From Actinomycetota bacterium (lineage in GTDB: Bacteria; Actinomycetota; Acidimicrobiia; Acidimicrobiales; RAAP-2): 43,335 nt of DNA. Position 1 is the first letter of the stretch. Each line of letters opens with the position of its first letter. Location: NCBI GenBank assembly GCA_029850535.1, contig JARCRU010000077.1, forward strand, positions 1 to 43,335, given 5' to 3'. Under the pieces are notes generated by a model. It was not told the origin of the DNA. It saw only the letters and a program-made list of their open reading frames with translations, and made no database searches. Shown here in pieces: positions 21,925 through 30,072 of the stretch. A program made the position numbers and the translations under genes.

Positions 21925-23630
21925 TCGATCGAAGCGCTCACCGTGACCGGCTCGAGGTCGTCGCGTGCGTCCTCACGGGCACCGCGCACCCACGACGCGC
22001 CGGCGGCGAGCAGGCTGGCCACGATGGCGAAGTCGAGGGCCGCGTGCAGTCCCGTGCGAAAAGAGGAGCCGATGAGGGTCGGGAAGAAGCTCGGGCCGAT
22101 CAACTCCCTTCGCTGGACCAGACTGAGGTGAGCCAGACCCGAGGGTCCGAGCAGGTGCTCAATGGGGTTCACCCCGAGGAACGCGGCGAAGAGGGTGGCG
22201 ATAGGAGGTAGGTGCGATGCGTGGGTGGCCGCGGCGGCACTGACGCCGTGGGCGAGGAGACCGGAGTAGAGGTGGGACGAGAGCGAACTCGAGAGCCCGG
22301 CGATCAGCAGGGTGAAGAACAATCCGATGGAGAACACCTGGGCCGAGTTCTGAAACGTGGTGTACATCCCCGAGCCCGCGCCACGGTGCTCGGCGGGTAG
22401 TGCGTTCATGACGCCGGCTCGGTTGGGCGATCCGAAGGCCGCCATGCTGAGACCGGTGAGGAAGAGCAGGAGACCGAACACCCAGTAGTGGAAGTCGACG
22501 GGCAGGGTCTCGAGGAGACCGAAACACATGGCGGTGCCGATCATGCCGCCCGAGGCGAAGGGACGGGCGCCGAATCGGTCCGACAAGTAGCCACTGAGGG
22601 GCCCTGAGATGAGCATGCCCGCGGTGAGAGGGATCATGGCCACCCCCGCCCACAGCGGCGTGCGCTCAAAACTCATGCCGTGCAGGGGCAACCAGACACC
22701 CTGCAGCCAGATAATCAGCATGAACATTAGGCCACCACGGCTGAGCGCCGCGAGGAAGCTGGCCGAGATTCCCGCAGTGAAGGGGCGGATCTTGAACAAT
22801 TGAAGTCGAAACATCGGGACCTCGACCCTGCGCTCGATGACGGCGAACGCGAACATCGTGGTCACGCCGGCACCCACGCAGCCGAGCACCAGGGGACTGG
22901 TCCATCCCATCGTGTGTCCTCGGTAGGGTTCGATGCCGTAGGTGAGGCCGACCATGATCAACACCATGCCCAGCGCGAAGGTGGTGTTGCCGAGCCAGTC
23001 CACGTGGGCGCGATGGCGTTCGCCGAGCTCGCGCAGCGCGAGGTACCCCCACACGGTGCCCACGAGGCCCACCGGCACGCTGACGAGGAAGATGAGGTGC
23101 CAATCGAAGGGGGCGAGGAGGCCGCCGACGATGAGTCCGATGAACGTCCCGCTAAAGGCGGCGGCCTGATTGACGCCCATGGCGAGACCGCGTTGGTGCC
23201 GAGGGAAGGCGTCGGTGAGGATGGCGGAGGAGTTGGCCATCAGCATGGCGGCGCCCAGGGCCTGGAAGAGTCGCATGATGATCAGCCACAGTCCGGCGGC
23301 GTGCCCGTGCATCCAGGTAATTGACAAGGCGGCCGAGAAGAGGGTGAAGACCGCGAAGCCGGCGTTGTAGATGCGCACCCGTCCATACATGTCGCCGAGG
23401 CGCCCGAGGCTCACCACGAGCACACTGGTGACGACGAGGAAGCCCAGGATCATCCACAACAGGTAGAAGGAGTTGCCCGACTGCAACGGGTCTAGGCCGA
23501 TTCCTCGAAAGATCGCCGGCATCGCGATGAGGACAATCGAGGAGTCAATGGTCGCCATCAACATACCCAGGGTCACGATGAACATCGCGGTCCACTTGTA
23601 GCGGTCCGGTGGCGTCGCGTCAGGGATCAC
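21921..23630 (-). CDS. MFS efflux transporter, DHA2 (EmrB/QacA) family, 14 helices
   Basis: A 569-residue proton-coupled drug exporter in the membrane. The N-terminal MATIDSSIVLIAMPAI is the D1 motif of DHA2 pumps, GRLGDMYGRVRIYNAGF is the MFS loop 2-3 motif, and AAAFSGTFIGLIVGGLL resembles the exporter-specific motif C. Length and hydrophobic segments fit 14 helices. The start is GTG 23630 by family alignment; it lacks a clear ribosome site. No TetR or MarR regulator is adjacent. Confidence 0.88.
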   Translation of the reverse strand: MIPDATPPDRYKWTAMFIVTLGMLMATIDSSIVLIAMPAIFRGIGLDPLQSGNSFYLLWMILGFLVVTSVLVVSLGRLGDMYGRVRIYNAGFAVFTLFSAALSITWMHGHAAGLWLIIMRLFQALGAAMLMANSSAILTDAFPRHQRGLAMGVNQAAAFSGTFIGLIVGGLLAPFDWHLIFLVSVPVGLVGTVWGYLALRELGERHRAHVDWLGNTTFALGMVLIMVGLTYGIEPYRGHTMGWTSPLVLGCVGAGVTTMFAFAVIERRVEVPMFRLQLFKIRPFTAGISASFLAALSRGGLMFMLIIWLQGVWLPLHGMSFERTPLWAGVAMIPLTAGMLISGPLSGYLSDRFGARPFASGGMIGTAMCFGLLETLPVDFHYWVFGLLLFLTGLSMAAFGSPNRAGVMNALPAEHRGAGSGMYTTFQNSAQVFSIGLFFTLLIAGLSSSLSSHLYSGLLAHGVSAAAATHASHLPPIATLFAAFLGVNPIEHLLGPSGLAHLSLVQRRELIGPSFFPTLIGSSFRTGLHAALDFAIVASLLAAGASWVRGAREDARDDLEPVTVSASID

Positions 23631-23775
23631 GGTGCTCGTCGGGTCTCACTTTCGCCGTCGCCGCCGTCGGCGCCGGCCATGCTTCGAGGGTGGTCTCACC
23701 AACGAGATGCGCGCCCCAGTCCCCACGAGTGGAGGAACTCGATGAATACTAACCCGGTGTCGAACGGGCGCGTTG

Positions 23776-24810
23776 TCAGTTGGCGACGAAGGGTCGCGAA
23801 CGATCTCGTCGCGCCGTACTCGTGGCGTCGTGGCGAGCGGCGAGTGCCCCGTGGGCGTGGTCCGCTGCGGCGGCCACGTCCGTGTCCACGTAGCGCCCGC
23901 GCAATACCAAGTCGCGCTCGGCCTGCGACGAGGGGTGCGCCAGGCGGATGAGGTACCAGATCAGTGGGGAGAGGACGAACACGTAGACAATCGTCCAGCC
24001 CCACCAGTGGAACGACGCGGTCTGACTGAGGGCCAACTCTCCACCTCGCCGAGTCGCGCCGGTCAAGGTGGCTCGATAGCCGGGGGCAATGAAAGAGGCC
24101 AGTTGGCCACCGAGGACCTTGAACTGCGCCGGCAGCAATCCGGTGTTAACCACGACGAGTTGGCTCACCCCCGGGCGAAGAGTGCTCGTCGTGACGATAA
24201 CGCCGCGCACCAGCGGCTTGAGCAACCAGATGGGCACCGCCACCATGACCGAAACGAAGAGACGGTCCCACTCGCGGCGGTGTCGGATCGGTAGGAGTCG
24301 CCGCAGGATCAAGATGAGCGAGAGCGCCAGGGCGAGGAACGGCAGCGCCAGGTCGATCCACCCGAGTCCGGCGGCGCTGAGGACCGCGCGCCCGCGAACC
24401 ATCGAGGGTTCGATGCGCCAGGGGTCGACCACGTTGGCCGCGTCGCCCTTGGTTTCCACGCTGCCGTTGGCGAAGACGTGGACGATGCGGTGGGTGTAGA
24501 CCGAGGTGAGCCCCGGCGGGACGAAACTGATCACTTCACCGACGGACAGGTGAGTCCCGGCGGGCTCGTCGAGCACGAGTGCGCCGACGCAGATGGTCGG
24601 ACACATCGAAGGGCTCGACACGACGTAGTCCGAACCGAAGAAGAGTCGCCACCCGGCGAAAGCCACGATGGCGACGACGATCACGAGGATGCTGATGCGC
24701 AGGCTCCAGATCATGGGTCGATGAGTGGTGACTGGCTCACCGCTCGGCGAGGATGGGCTCTCGGTCCTGGCGCGGACCCGTCGCGGTGTCGGTACTCCCT
24801 GACTGGTCAT
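23776..24810 (-). CDS. sipW: SipW-like signal peptidase I (S26B) with extra C-terminal domain
   Basis: This membrane serine protease should remove signal peptides from the two TasA-like proteins encoded upstream. The 344-residue protein has a membrane helix (about 36-56) and then the S26 catalytic core: Ser68 in SPSMCPT, His107 in VYTHRIV and the KGDA acidic motif (Asp123). The Ser-His pair, in place of Ser-Lys, is typical of SipW, archaeal and ER-type enzymes. Unusually it goes on for about 200 residues beyond the core: a second helix (about 149-170), a third hydrophobic segment, an outside beta-rich domain (VVVNTGLLPAQFKVLGGQ), and another helix near 285-305. ATG 24810 is inside the upstream gene's stop (ATGA overlap), so the operon order is TasA-like, LamG, peptidase. 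The frame open further upstream is a shadow of the LamG gene. Confidence 0.83.
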   Translation of the reverse strand: MTSQGVPTPRRVRARTESPSSPSGEPVTTHRPMIWSLRISILVIVVAIVAFAGWRLFFGSDYVVSSPSMCPTICVGALVLDEPAGTHLSVGEVISFVPPGLTSVYTHRIVHVFANGSVETKGDAANVVDPWRIEPSMVRGRAVLSAAGLGWIDLALPFLALALSLILILRRLLPIRHRREWDRLFVSVMVAVPIWLLKPLVRGVIVTTSTLRPGVSQLVVVNTGLLPAQFKVLGGQLASFIAPGYRATLTGATRRGGELALSQTASFHWWGWTIVYVFVLSPLIWYLIRLAHPSSQAERDLVLRGRYVDTDVAAAADHAHGALAARHDATSTARRDRSRPFVAN

Positions 24811-26183
24811 AGTCTCACCACCGCTTGGGGGTAGTTCAGAGTGGCGCTGAAGGAGCTCGCTTGGACGACGTACGTCTCGGGAATGAGTAGTCGAAGCCCG
24901 CTCGCGTTGATGTTCACCGCGCCGCCCACGTCCATGGTCGTGGTGATGGTCACCGGGCTCGTCGTCGTGACGGTGGGTACGACAACATTTAGTGCGGTGG
25001 CCGCGGTAAATGCGGCCGAGGGCGCCGCGCAGGCGCCCGATGACGCGGGAGCTTCGCAGGTGGTGACGGTACCTTGGGTGGTGGCGACGGTCAGGTGGAC
25101 GAGCGCGCACGGCGACGCGACCGCAGGAATCGCTCCAACGTAGGCCCTGGTACCGGTGTCGTCGAGGGGCCAGTAGGCAACGGGTCCATTCGCGCTGAGG
25201 TTCGTCGAGTAGGCGCTCATGCTCGCCGAGGCGTAGAGCGCGGCGATGCTGGCGGCGCTGAGTGCCGACGACAACACGCCGACCCCGGCCAATGATCCCG
25301 TGAAGAACGCGTTCGCGGGCGGGTCACTCCAGCCGCGCTGGGCATTGGACCATCCAATGTGCCAGTAGCCAACGTAGCGCTGGGCCGATGTGACCGAGGC
25401 ATCGGTGGCGACCAGAGCCCCGTCGACGTAGAGTCGCAACCCCGACGTCGCGCCGCTCGAATCGAGCGTCACGGCCACGAAGTGCCACTGCGCATCGGCG
25501 TAGGTGTTGGGTGACCTGACCTCGCGGACCGCTTGGGGATACACCCCGGCTACCACGTGACCGGTCTTGTCGATCCAGATCATTCGGTCCCAGGAGTTCG
25601 GTGCGGCGCCGGGGTAGGTATTGGAGAAGGAGAAGATGCTGCCTGACGTCGTCGTCTTGAACCACGCCACCTGAGTGAAGACGTTGGGGCCGCTGTAGGC
25701 GTTGAGCGTACTGAAGTCCCCCGACGACGGACCTAGGGTGACCGCGGTGGCACCGAGGGGGCCAGCGTCGCCGAAGCTCACGTCGCCGTAGGCCAGGGCG
25801 GTATCGGTACCCGTGGCACTGACGGCCTCTTGGGCGCCGCACGTGGTGACGTCGAGGCGACCGAGCGAGGGGGGAAGGGTGCCGAGGTTCGAGAGCGCGA
25901 CGCTCGCGCTCGCCGGGGTGGTGGTTAGTGGGACCGTCGGCAGGGTCGATCCCGGGCACGACGCGACATTGGTCGATACCGTCGCGACCGAGGAGTCGCA
26001 GGACACGACGCCACTCGTCGAACGCAGCACCAAGGTGCCCGAGGAGAAAGTGTTCGCAGCGTCCACGATGGTGGCACTCATCACCGCCGCCGAGGCGGCT
26101 CCCACGCTCAGCGCGCTCCACGCCAGGGACGTGAGGGTCCCCCTAATCCACCAGTGTCGCTTCTTCTTGGACGCGTTATTCAC
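24807..26183 (-). CDS. SipW-processed surface protein with a LamG (concanavalin-like) domain
   Basis: The 458-residue protein opens with a basic, hydrophobic signal (1-33) followed by VMSATIVDAANTFSSGTLVL, the pattern found at the start of TasA/camelysin proteins processed by SipW. A LamG-like jelly-roll domain follows (about 165-320): FTQVAWFKTTTSGSIFSF, DRMIWIDKTGHVVAGVYP, WHFVAVTLD, LRLYVDGALVATD, YVGYWHIGW, NAFFTGSLAGVGVLSSALS. The C-terminal third is Thr/Val-rich and may be a polymerisation or anchoring part. Such domains often bind glycans or proteins. Its LamG domain is strikingly like the one behind the pilin gene near 41.6 kb. The GTG start at 26183 is weak in ribosome site. The gene sits between the TasA-like gene and the peptidase. 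Confidence 0.78.
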   Translation of the reverse strand: MNNASKKKRHWWIRGTLTSLAWSALSVGAASAAVMSATIVDAANTFSSGTLVLRSTSGVVSCDSSVATVSTNVASCPGSTLPTVPLTTTPASASVALSNLGTLPPSLGRLDVTTCGAQEAVSATGTDTALAYGDVSFGDAGPLGATAVTLGPSSGDFSTLNAYSGPNVFTQVAWFKTTTSGSIFSFSNTYPGAAPNSWDRMIWIDKTGHVVAGVYPQAVREVRSPNTYADAQWHFVAVTLDSSGATSGLRLYVDGALVATDASVTSAQRYVGYWHIGWSNAQRGWSDPPANAFFTGSLAGVGVLSSALSAASIAALYASASMSAYSTNLSANGPVAYWPLDDTGTRAYVGAIPAVASPCALVHLTVATTQGTVTTCEAPASSGACAAPSAAFTAATALNVVVPTVTTTSPVTITTTMDVGGAVNINASGLRLLIPETYVVQASSFSATLNYPQAVVRL

Positions 26184-26228
26184 GTGGGACGATTCACCGG
26201 GATAGTCGACTCCGATTCGTAGAGAACG

Positions 26229-26269
26229 TCACCAACCCGACTCCGAGGAGTTCGACGTCGGGTTGGTGA
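26229..26269 (-). terminator. 13-bp hairpin between the TasA-like and LamG genes
   Basis: TCACCAACCCGAC (26229-26241) and GTCGGGTTGGTGA (26257-26269) are perfect inverted copies around a 15-base loop, six bases after the TasA-like stop. No T run follows, so it may be a partial terminator or a 3' stabiliser that sets high output of the first gene and lower output of the next two. Confidence 0.6.
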
Positions 26270-26275
26270 GGGTTC

Positions 26276-26980
26276 CTAGGCCTGGTTCCAGGTCATGGTC
26301 ATGGACGCCGCGAGACCCTGATCGGCATTGGTGGCCGAGGAGTCGAGCATGGCGGTGAAGGTGTAGGCCTGACTAGCGCCCGGGGCCAGGAGAACCATGC
26401 CGGGCGAGGAATTCTGATCAATGGTGCCGAGCGTGGCCGCTCCCGCGAGGGTGCCCGCGCTGGTAGGTACGCTCGGGCATGCCACCGTCGCGCTGGCCGG
26501 GTAGAGGCACTTGCCGGCGATGCCGACGCTGAAGTCGACCTTGCCGCAGAATCCTGTGGTGTCAGAACCGACGTAGCCATTCGCGTTGGACGCGGCCGCG
26601 GCGCTGCAGGCGCTGAAGACGAGGCTCTCCAGTGACGCCGTGACGTTGCCGGTGTTCTTCATGGTCACCGTCGTGGTGAGGGGGGTCCCTGCGGGCAACT
26701 GGTCAAGCGTGCCGACGAGTTTGTTGATGGCACAGTTGGCGGAGTTGGCACTCGTCACCGTTCCCCCTAGGCCACTGCCGGTGGAGAAGCAATTGGTTAC
26801 GCCCTGGGACTCCTCGAGCTGCATCGTGCCCGCGGAGAAGGTGTTGGCGTTGTTTACGATCTGCGCGCTGAAGCCCGCGAGCGAGGTCATCGCGGTGGTG
26901 GACAGTGCGACGACGGCGAGGCCGGCCGTCGCCAGGGCGCCGAAGCGCGCGGACGCGGTCTTGAACTTGAACTTGATCAT
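26276..26980 (-). CDS. TasA/camelysin-like (SipW-dependent) secreted protein
   Basis: A 234-residue exported protein. The signal (1-37, ending SLAG) leads into FSAQIVNNANTFSAGTMQLEESQG, the marker of SipW-dependent TasA/camelysin (M73-type) proteins. The rest is Ser/Thr/Ala-rich with six cysteines in pairs and a domain with TVTMKNTGNVTASLESLVFSAC, a strand pattern of fibre-forming TasA proteins. In Bacillus these make amyloid-like matrix fibres; a fibre role here is inference. No metal-binding HExxH is present, so it is not a peptidase in the strict sense. ATG 26980 has an AGAGGAAG site seven bases upstream. As first gene, followed by a hairpin, it is likely the abundant subunit. Confidence 0.75.
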   Translation of the reverse strand: MIKFKFKTASARFGALATAGLAVVALSTTAMTSLAGFSAQIVNNANTFSAGTMQLEESQGVTNCFSTGSGLGGTVTSANSANCAINKLVGTLDQLPAGTPLTTTVTMKNTGNVTASLESLVFSACSAAAASNANGYVGSDTTGFCGKVDFSVGIAGKCLYPASATVACPSVPTSAGTLAGAATLGTIDQNSSPGMVLLAPGASQAYTFTAMLDSSATNADQGLAASMTMTWNQA

Positions 26981-27398
26981 TGAATTTCTTCCTCTTGTTG
27001 ATGAACCGGGAGGTTCGGGCTCGGTTGACGTGAAGCGAATCTCACACTGGATACTGCGGCTCTTCGCTTCTACGGGAATTGCGGTCACCCCGTGAAGGGG
27101 TCCCACCTACGCTAACCGAGGATGTCTACAATTTGCGGCATTTGTCTGGGAATTGATGCAACATTGTTGCTGATAAAAAGGATGAAAATTACTCACGGTC
27201 GCTGAGAAATATAAAAAAATTCAGTAAAATTCTTATGGACGTTTAGGAAAATATTCTTGGTACTGACGATGTTAAATACCTGATGACAAGGATGTCCATC
27301 CGTCCCTGAGCGGGGCTCTCGGTCGAGTTGGGGACACGAGAGGGTGACAGTGCGGTGAATAATTTGTGTCCGCCCGCTCGATCTGCGACGGTGAACCC
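26981..27398. other. Gene-free, AT-rich region upstream of the TasA-like operon
   Basis: No gene is seen. The stretch 27170-27290 is the most AT-rich of the window, with A runs that could act as promoter UP elements. Small hairpins are ACCCC-gtgaa-GGGGT at 27087-27101 and GCAAC-att-GTTGC at 27158-27170. A leader of over 100 bases for the TasA-like gene is possible. I looked for a c-di-GMP riboswitch, expected near matrix genes, and did not find its conserved core. Confidence 0.35.
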
Positions 27399-27416
27399 AC
27401 TGAGAAGTGTCTCAGT
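27399..27416 (-). terminator. Hairpin at the end of the MFS gene
   Basis: ACTGAGA-agtg-TCTCAGT is a perfect seven-pair hairpin touching the stop codon of the MFS permease gene. It lacks a T run; a terminator or mRNA 3' end is the simple reading. Confidence 0.4.
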
Positions 27417-28681
27417 TACCTGGTGCGTCCATCCTGACTGGGGGTCAGGCGACGACGCAGCAACAGCATGAACGCTCCTCCGGTGAAGGAGAACGCGCCG
27501 ACGCTGAGGGGCCACCAATTGCTCAGGCCGCTGCCGAAGAGCCCGGCGATGATTGCCGGGGCGAGTGCGCTCGAGAGCCCCCAGGACAGTCCCTGAGCGG
27601 CGTTGTAGCGACCACGCAAATGCTCGGGGGCGATCTCGTTGACGATGGCGGGGCCGATGGGCGAGAGCATTGTTTCCCCTACCGCGAAGACGATCATCGC
27701 CGCTGAGATGATCAGGATCGCGACGTACGAGGGAAGTGCGAGCGACAGCGCGAGGACGATCCAGAAGAAGCTCCACATCACGCCCACCATCGCCAGGATG
27801 CGGGTGCGACTGCGACCGCTGATGGCGTTGATGACGAATAACTGCGCGAGCACGATCACGCTCGTATCGACGAACAAGAAGATGCCAATGACGTGAACCG
27901 AGAGGTGCAGGTTGTTCACCACGAACAAGCTCAGTCCCGCGTCGATCGCGGAGTAACCGCCCAGCATCAAGACAATGGACCCCAAGACGAACAGCACGAG
28001 ACGACGATCGCGCAAGACCTCCCTCCAGCCCTCGCGACGCGCGTCCGAGGAGGCCTCGTCCCCCGTGCTCACGCTTTCGTGACCGTATTTCCACAGCGTG
28101 GCGTAGCAGGCACCAGCGACCAAGGTGACGAGGGCGTTGCCCAGGTACAACCATTGAAACGAGAGCGGATGGTGCAAGTCAACGACGGAGGCCGACACCA
28201 GGCCGCCGCAGCCAATGCCGAGATTGACCAGCATGAAGTTGAAGCCGTAGGCCCGTTGGCGGTGTTCGGACGCCACCAGGCGTACCAGCAAGGTACTTCC
28301 GGGCCCCCAACCCGCACCACCGAAGACCGCGAGGACGAGTCCTCCGACAATGGCGCTGTTTTCGGAGTGGATATAGGCCCAGTAGACCAGCGCGATGGCA
28401 TTGGTCACACTGGTGATGAGCAGCACCTTCACTGGACCGATGCGGTCGGTCAGTGATCCCCACAGGGGACTGCTGAGGAGGCCGGCGAGTGACGAGACCC
28501 CGAGGAGCAAGGTGGAGAAGTTGGTGGAGAAGTGCAGCACGTTGTGCAGGTACACCACGTAGAGCGACAAAGTCAGACCGATCGCGAAGCATCCGACGAA
28601 TACACCGAGGAAGAATCTGCGCAGGGGCGCGTCGAGGGCGCGTCGAAAGTCTGAGGGGATGAGAGGTTCGACGAGATTCAC
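27416..28681 (-). CDS. MFS permease, 12 helices
   Basis: A 421-residue membrane transporter of the major facilitator superfamily, shorter than the DHA2 pump and with the 12-helix layout. The loop 2-3 motif is GSLTDRIGPVKVLL (about 75-88), with a second-half version near NAISGRSRTRILA. A long central loop (about 205-230, charged) separates the halves. Late motif ETMLSPIGPAIVNEIAPEHLRGRY is found in DHA1-like exporters, so efflux is the best guess, substrate unknown. The start is GTG 28681, nine bases after a TAGCCT box. It is divergent from the desaturase gene with a CRP-like palindrome between them. Confidence 0.85.
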   Translation of the reverse strand: MNLVEPLIPSDFRRALDAPLRRFFLGVFVGCFAIGLTLSLYVVYLHNVLHFSTNFSTLLLGVSSLAGLLSSPLWGSLTDRIGPVKVLLITSVTNAIALVYWAYIHSENSAIVGGLVLAVFGGAGWGPGSTLLVRLVASEHRQRAYGFNFMLVNLGIGCGGLVSASVVDLHHPLSFQWLYLGNALVTLVAGACYATLWKYGHESVSTGDEASSDARREGWREVLRDRRLVLFVLGSIVLMLGGYSAIDAGLSLFVVNNLHLSVHVIGIFLFVDTSVIVLAQLFVINAISGRSRTRILAMVGVMWSFFWIVLALSLALPSYVAILIISAAMIVFAVGETMLSPIGPAIVNEIAPEHLRGRYNAAQGLSWGLSSALAPAIIAGLFGSGLSNWWPLSVGAFSFTGGAFMLLLRRRLTPSQDGRTR

Positions 28682-28705
28682 AAGGTCATCAGGCTACTTC
28701 TCGAA

Positions 28706-28725
28706 CTTGTGAGCAGAATCACAAG
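28706..28725. promoter_or_regulatory. Perfect CRP/GlxR-type operator
   Basis: CTTGTGA-gcagaa-TCACAAG is a perfect inverted repeat with seven-base arms and a six-base spacer. Its core TGTGA-N6-TCACA is the consensus of CRP-family regulators (CRP, GlxR, mycobacterial Rv3676). It sits about 25-45 bases before the MFS start and about 84-103 before the desaturase start, just upstream of the MFS gene's TAGCCT box, so it could govern either or both. Confidence 0.7.
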
Positions 28726-28773
28726 GCCCAGAATTTTCCTGCACTTTGGCCGTTACGATGGTGGGGTGTCCCG

Positions 28774-28801
28774 TTGGATGCCAGTGCGAAAGAACTAATT
28801 T
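28774..28801 (+). promoter_or_regulatory. Leaderless promoter of the desaturase gene
   Basis: TTGGAT (28774-28779) and TAATTT (28796-28801) are separated by 16 bases; the -10 ends seven bases before ATG 28809. No ribosome site precedes the ATG. Confidence 0.6.
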
Positions 28802-28808
28802 GTCAGCT

Positions 28809-29732
28809 ATGCGTTTGCCCCAGAGTCGAACGGACCTTCTCCTGGAAATCGCACCCGACGTGGAACGCCTCTATAACCGGCATATGGAAGCGCCGCGCCT
28901 GTGGTATCCACACGAGCAGATCGACTGGGGTAGTGGTGAAGATTTCGGCACTCATCCCTGGAGCGAGGCTGACTACCCGGTGGCCGAGGGCGTGCGAAGT
29001 TCTATCTACGTGAATCTGCTCACCGAGGACAACCTGCCCTACTACACCAACTCGATTCTCGCGCATGCCCCACAGGGTCACCCGATTCGCGACTGGAACT
29101 ATCAGTGGACGATGGAGGAGAACCGCCACTCCATGGTGATGCGTGACTGGGTGCACATCAGTCGATGTATCGATCCCGTTTTGCTCGAAGATGGTCGTCG
29201 CGTGCAAATGTCACGAGGCGAGGTGCCCCAACCTGACAGTTTCGCGGATCTGATCTGCTACGTCTCCTTCCAGGAGCGCGCGACCCAGATTGCCCACCGC
29301 AACACGGGCGCACACCTCCCTAAGGACGACAAGATGGGTCGCAACGTGTTGGCCCTCGTCGCCGGTGACGAGACGAAGCACTACCTCTTCTATCGTGACT
29401 TAGCCCTCGCCGCCTTCGCGATCGATCCCTCGACCATGATGATTGCCGCGGCCAAGCAGGTGACGAACTTCGCAATGCCCGGCACGGGGATCCCCAGCTT
29501 CACCCGTCACGCGGTGCGCATCGCTCGCGAGGGAATATACGGACTGACCCAGTTCCTGAAAGACGTCGTCACTCCGGTACTGGATCTCTGGGACGTCGAT
29601 CACCTGGCCGGACTGAGCAAGGAAGCCGAGAGCGCCCGCGTGGAACTCGATAGCGTCGTCACCAAGATCACCGGAACCGTCGAACGCATGGCCCAGAAGG
29701 CGGCTTCGGCGGCCAGCTCGGCCCTGAGTTGA
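28809..29732 (+). CDS. Acyl-ACP desaturase (stearoyl-ACP desaturase family, DesA-like)
   Basis: It inserts a cis double bond into fatty acids bound to acyl carrier protein, using a di-iron centre and O2. The 307-residue soluble protein keeps all six expected ligands: Glu73, Glu104 and His107 (EENRH), Glu156 (SFQERATQ), Glu188 and His191 (GDETKH). This matches plant stearoyl-ACP desaturase and mycobacterial DesA1/DesA2. I use ATG 28809 since a leaderless promoter is next to it and family similarity starts soon after; 21 more residues are possible upstream. The C-terminal 50 residues form a charged helix. Neighbouring acyl-CoA ligase and thioesterase genes suggest a lipid-metabolism locality. 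A CRP-like site lies upstream. Confidence 0.9.
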   Translation: MRLPQSRTDLLLEIAPDVERLYNRHMEAPRLWYPHEQIDWGSGEDFGTHPWSEADYPVAEGVRSSIYVNLLTEDNLPYYTNSILAHAPQGHPIRDWNYQWTMEENRHSMVMRDWVHISRCIDPVLLEDGRRVQMSRGEVPQPDSFADLICYVSFQERATQIAHRNTGAHLPKDDKMGRNVLALVAGDETKHYLFYRDLALAAFAIDPSTMMIAAAKQVTNFAMPGTGIPSFTRHAVRIAREGIYGLTQFLKDVVTPVLDLWDVDHLAGLSKEAESARVELDSVVTKITGTVERMAQKAASAASSALS

Positions 29733-29739
29733 GCGAGGG

Positions 29740-30024
29740 TCACCCGAGTTCTCGGAGTTCGTCGTAGCGCTCCGTCAACGCCGTGGCGTCACCGCTTAGT
29801 TCGAGGACTTTGTCGCGCGAGCGCGTGAGGCGAGCGAAAGCGACCTCGTGACGCCGTAGGCCGAAGGCGTGAGCGACCGCGAGGAGCACCCCGTCATTGG
29901 CGGCTCCGTCGATTGCTCGCGCCGCCACGCGAACGATCAGCGATCCGTTGTGAGAGCCGCCGACCCCGGGGTGACGCGACCCGGGGTGCACGTGCACCCC
30001 GATCGAGATTCGGTCGTGGCTCAT
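29740..30024 (-). CDS. DUF167 (YggU) family protein
   Basis: The 94-residue protein has the DUF167 pattern: VHVHPGSRHPGVGG, SLIVRVAARAIDGAANDGVLLAVAHAFGL, and LTRSRDKVLELSG. Members are small cytoplasmic proteins of unknown function found across bacteria and up to human C15orf40. It converges with the desaturase gene (seven bases apart) and has a leaderless TACTCT box six bases before ATG 30024. Confidence 0.85.
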   Translation of the reverse strand: MSHDRISIGVHVHPGSRHPGVGGSHNGSLIVRVAARAIDGAANDGVLLAVAHAFGLRRHEVAFARLTRSRDKVLELSGDATALTERYDELRELG

Positions 30025-30030
30025 GACTGG

Positions 30031-30049
30031 AGAGTACTTCTCCTAGGCT
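30031..30049. promoter_or_regulatory. Divergent promoters, DUF167 gene and acyl-CoA ligase
   Basis: TACTCT (30036-30031, minus strand) ends six bases before ATG 30024. TAGGCT (30044-30049, plus strand) lies 23 bases before GTG 30073, with an AGGAGGA ribosome site between. The two -10 boxes are only seven bases apart, so each falls in the spacer of the other promoter. Confidence 0.45.
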
Positions 30050-30072
30050 GGGTGCCGTAGGAGGAGAGACGC

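Noticed and set aside
24811..25110. N-terminal extension of the SipW-like peptidase
   Set aside because: It is Arg/His-rich and lies inside the LamG gene in another frame; the ATGA overlap at 24807-24810 is the natural start.
26981..27240. c-di-GMP riboswitch ahead of the TasA-like operon
   Set aside because: An ACCCC/GGGGT hairpin and an AGCGTAGG stretch gave a weak impression, but the conserved core with its tetraloop receptor and GNRA-type loop pairing is not found.
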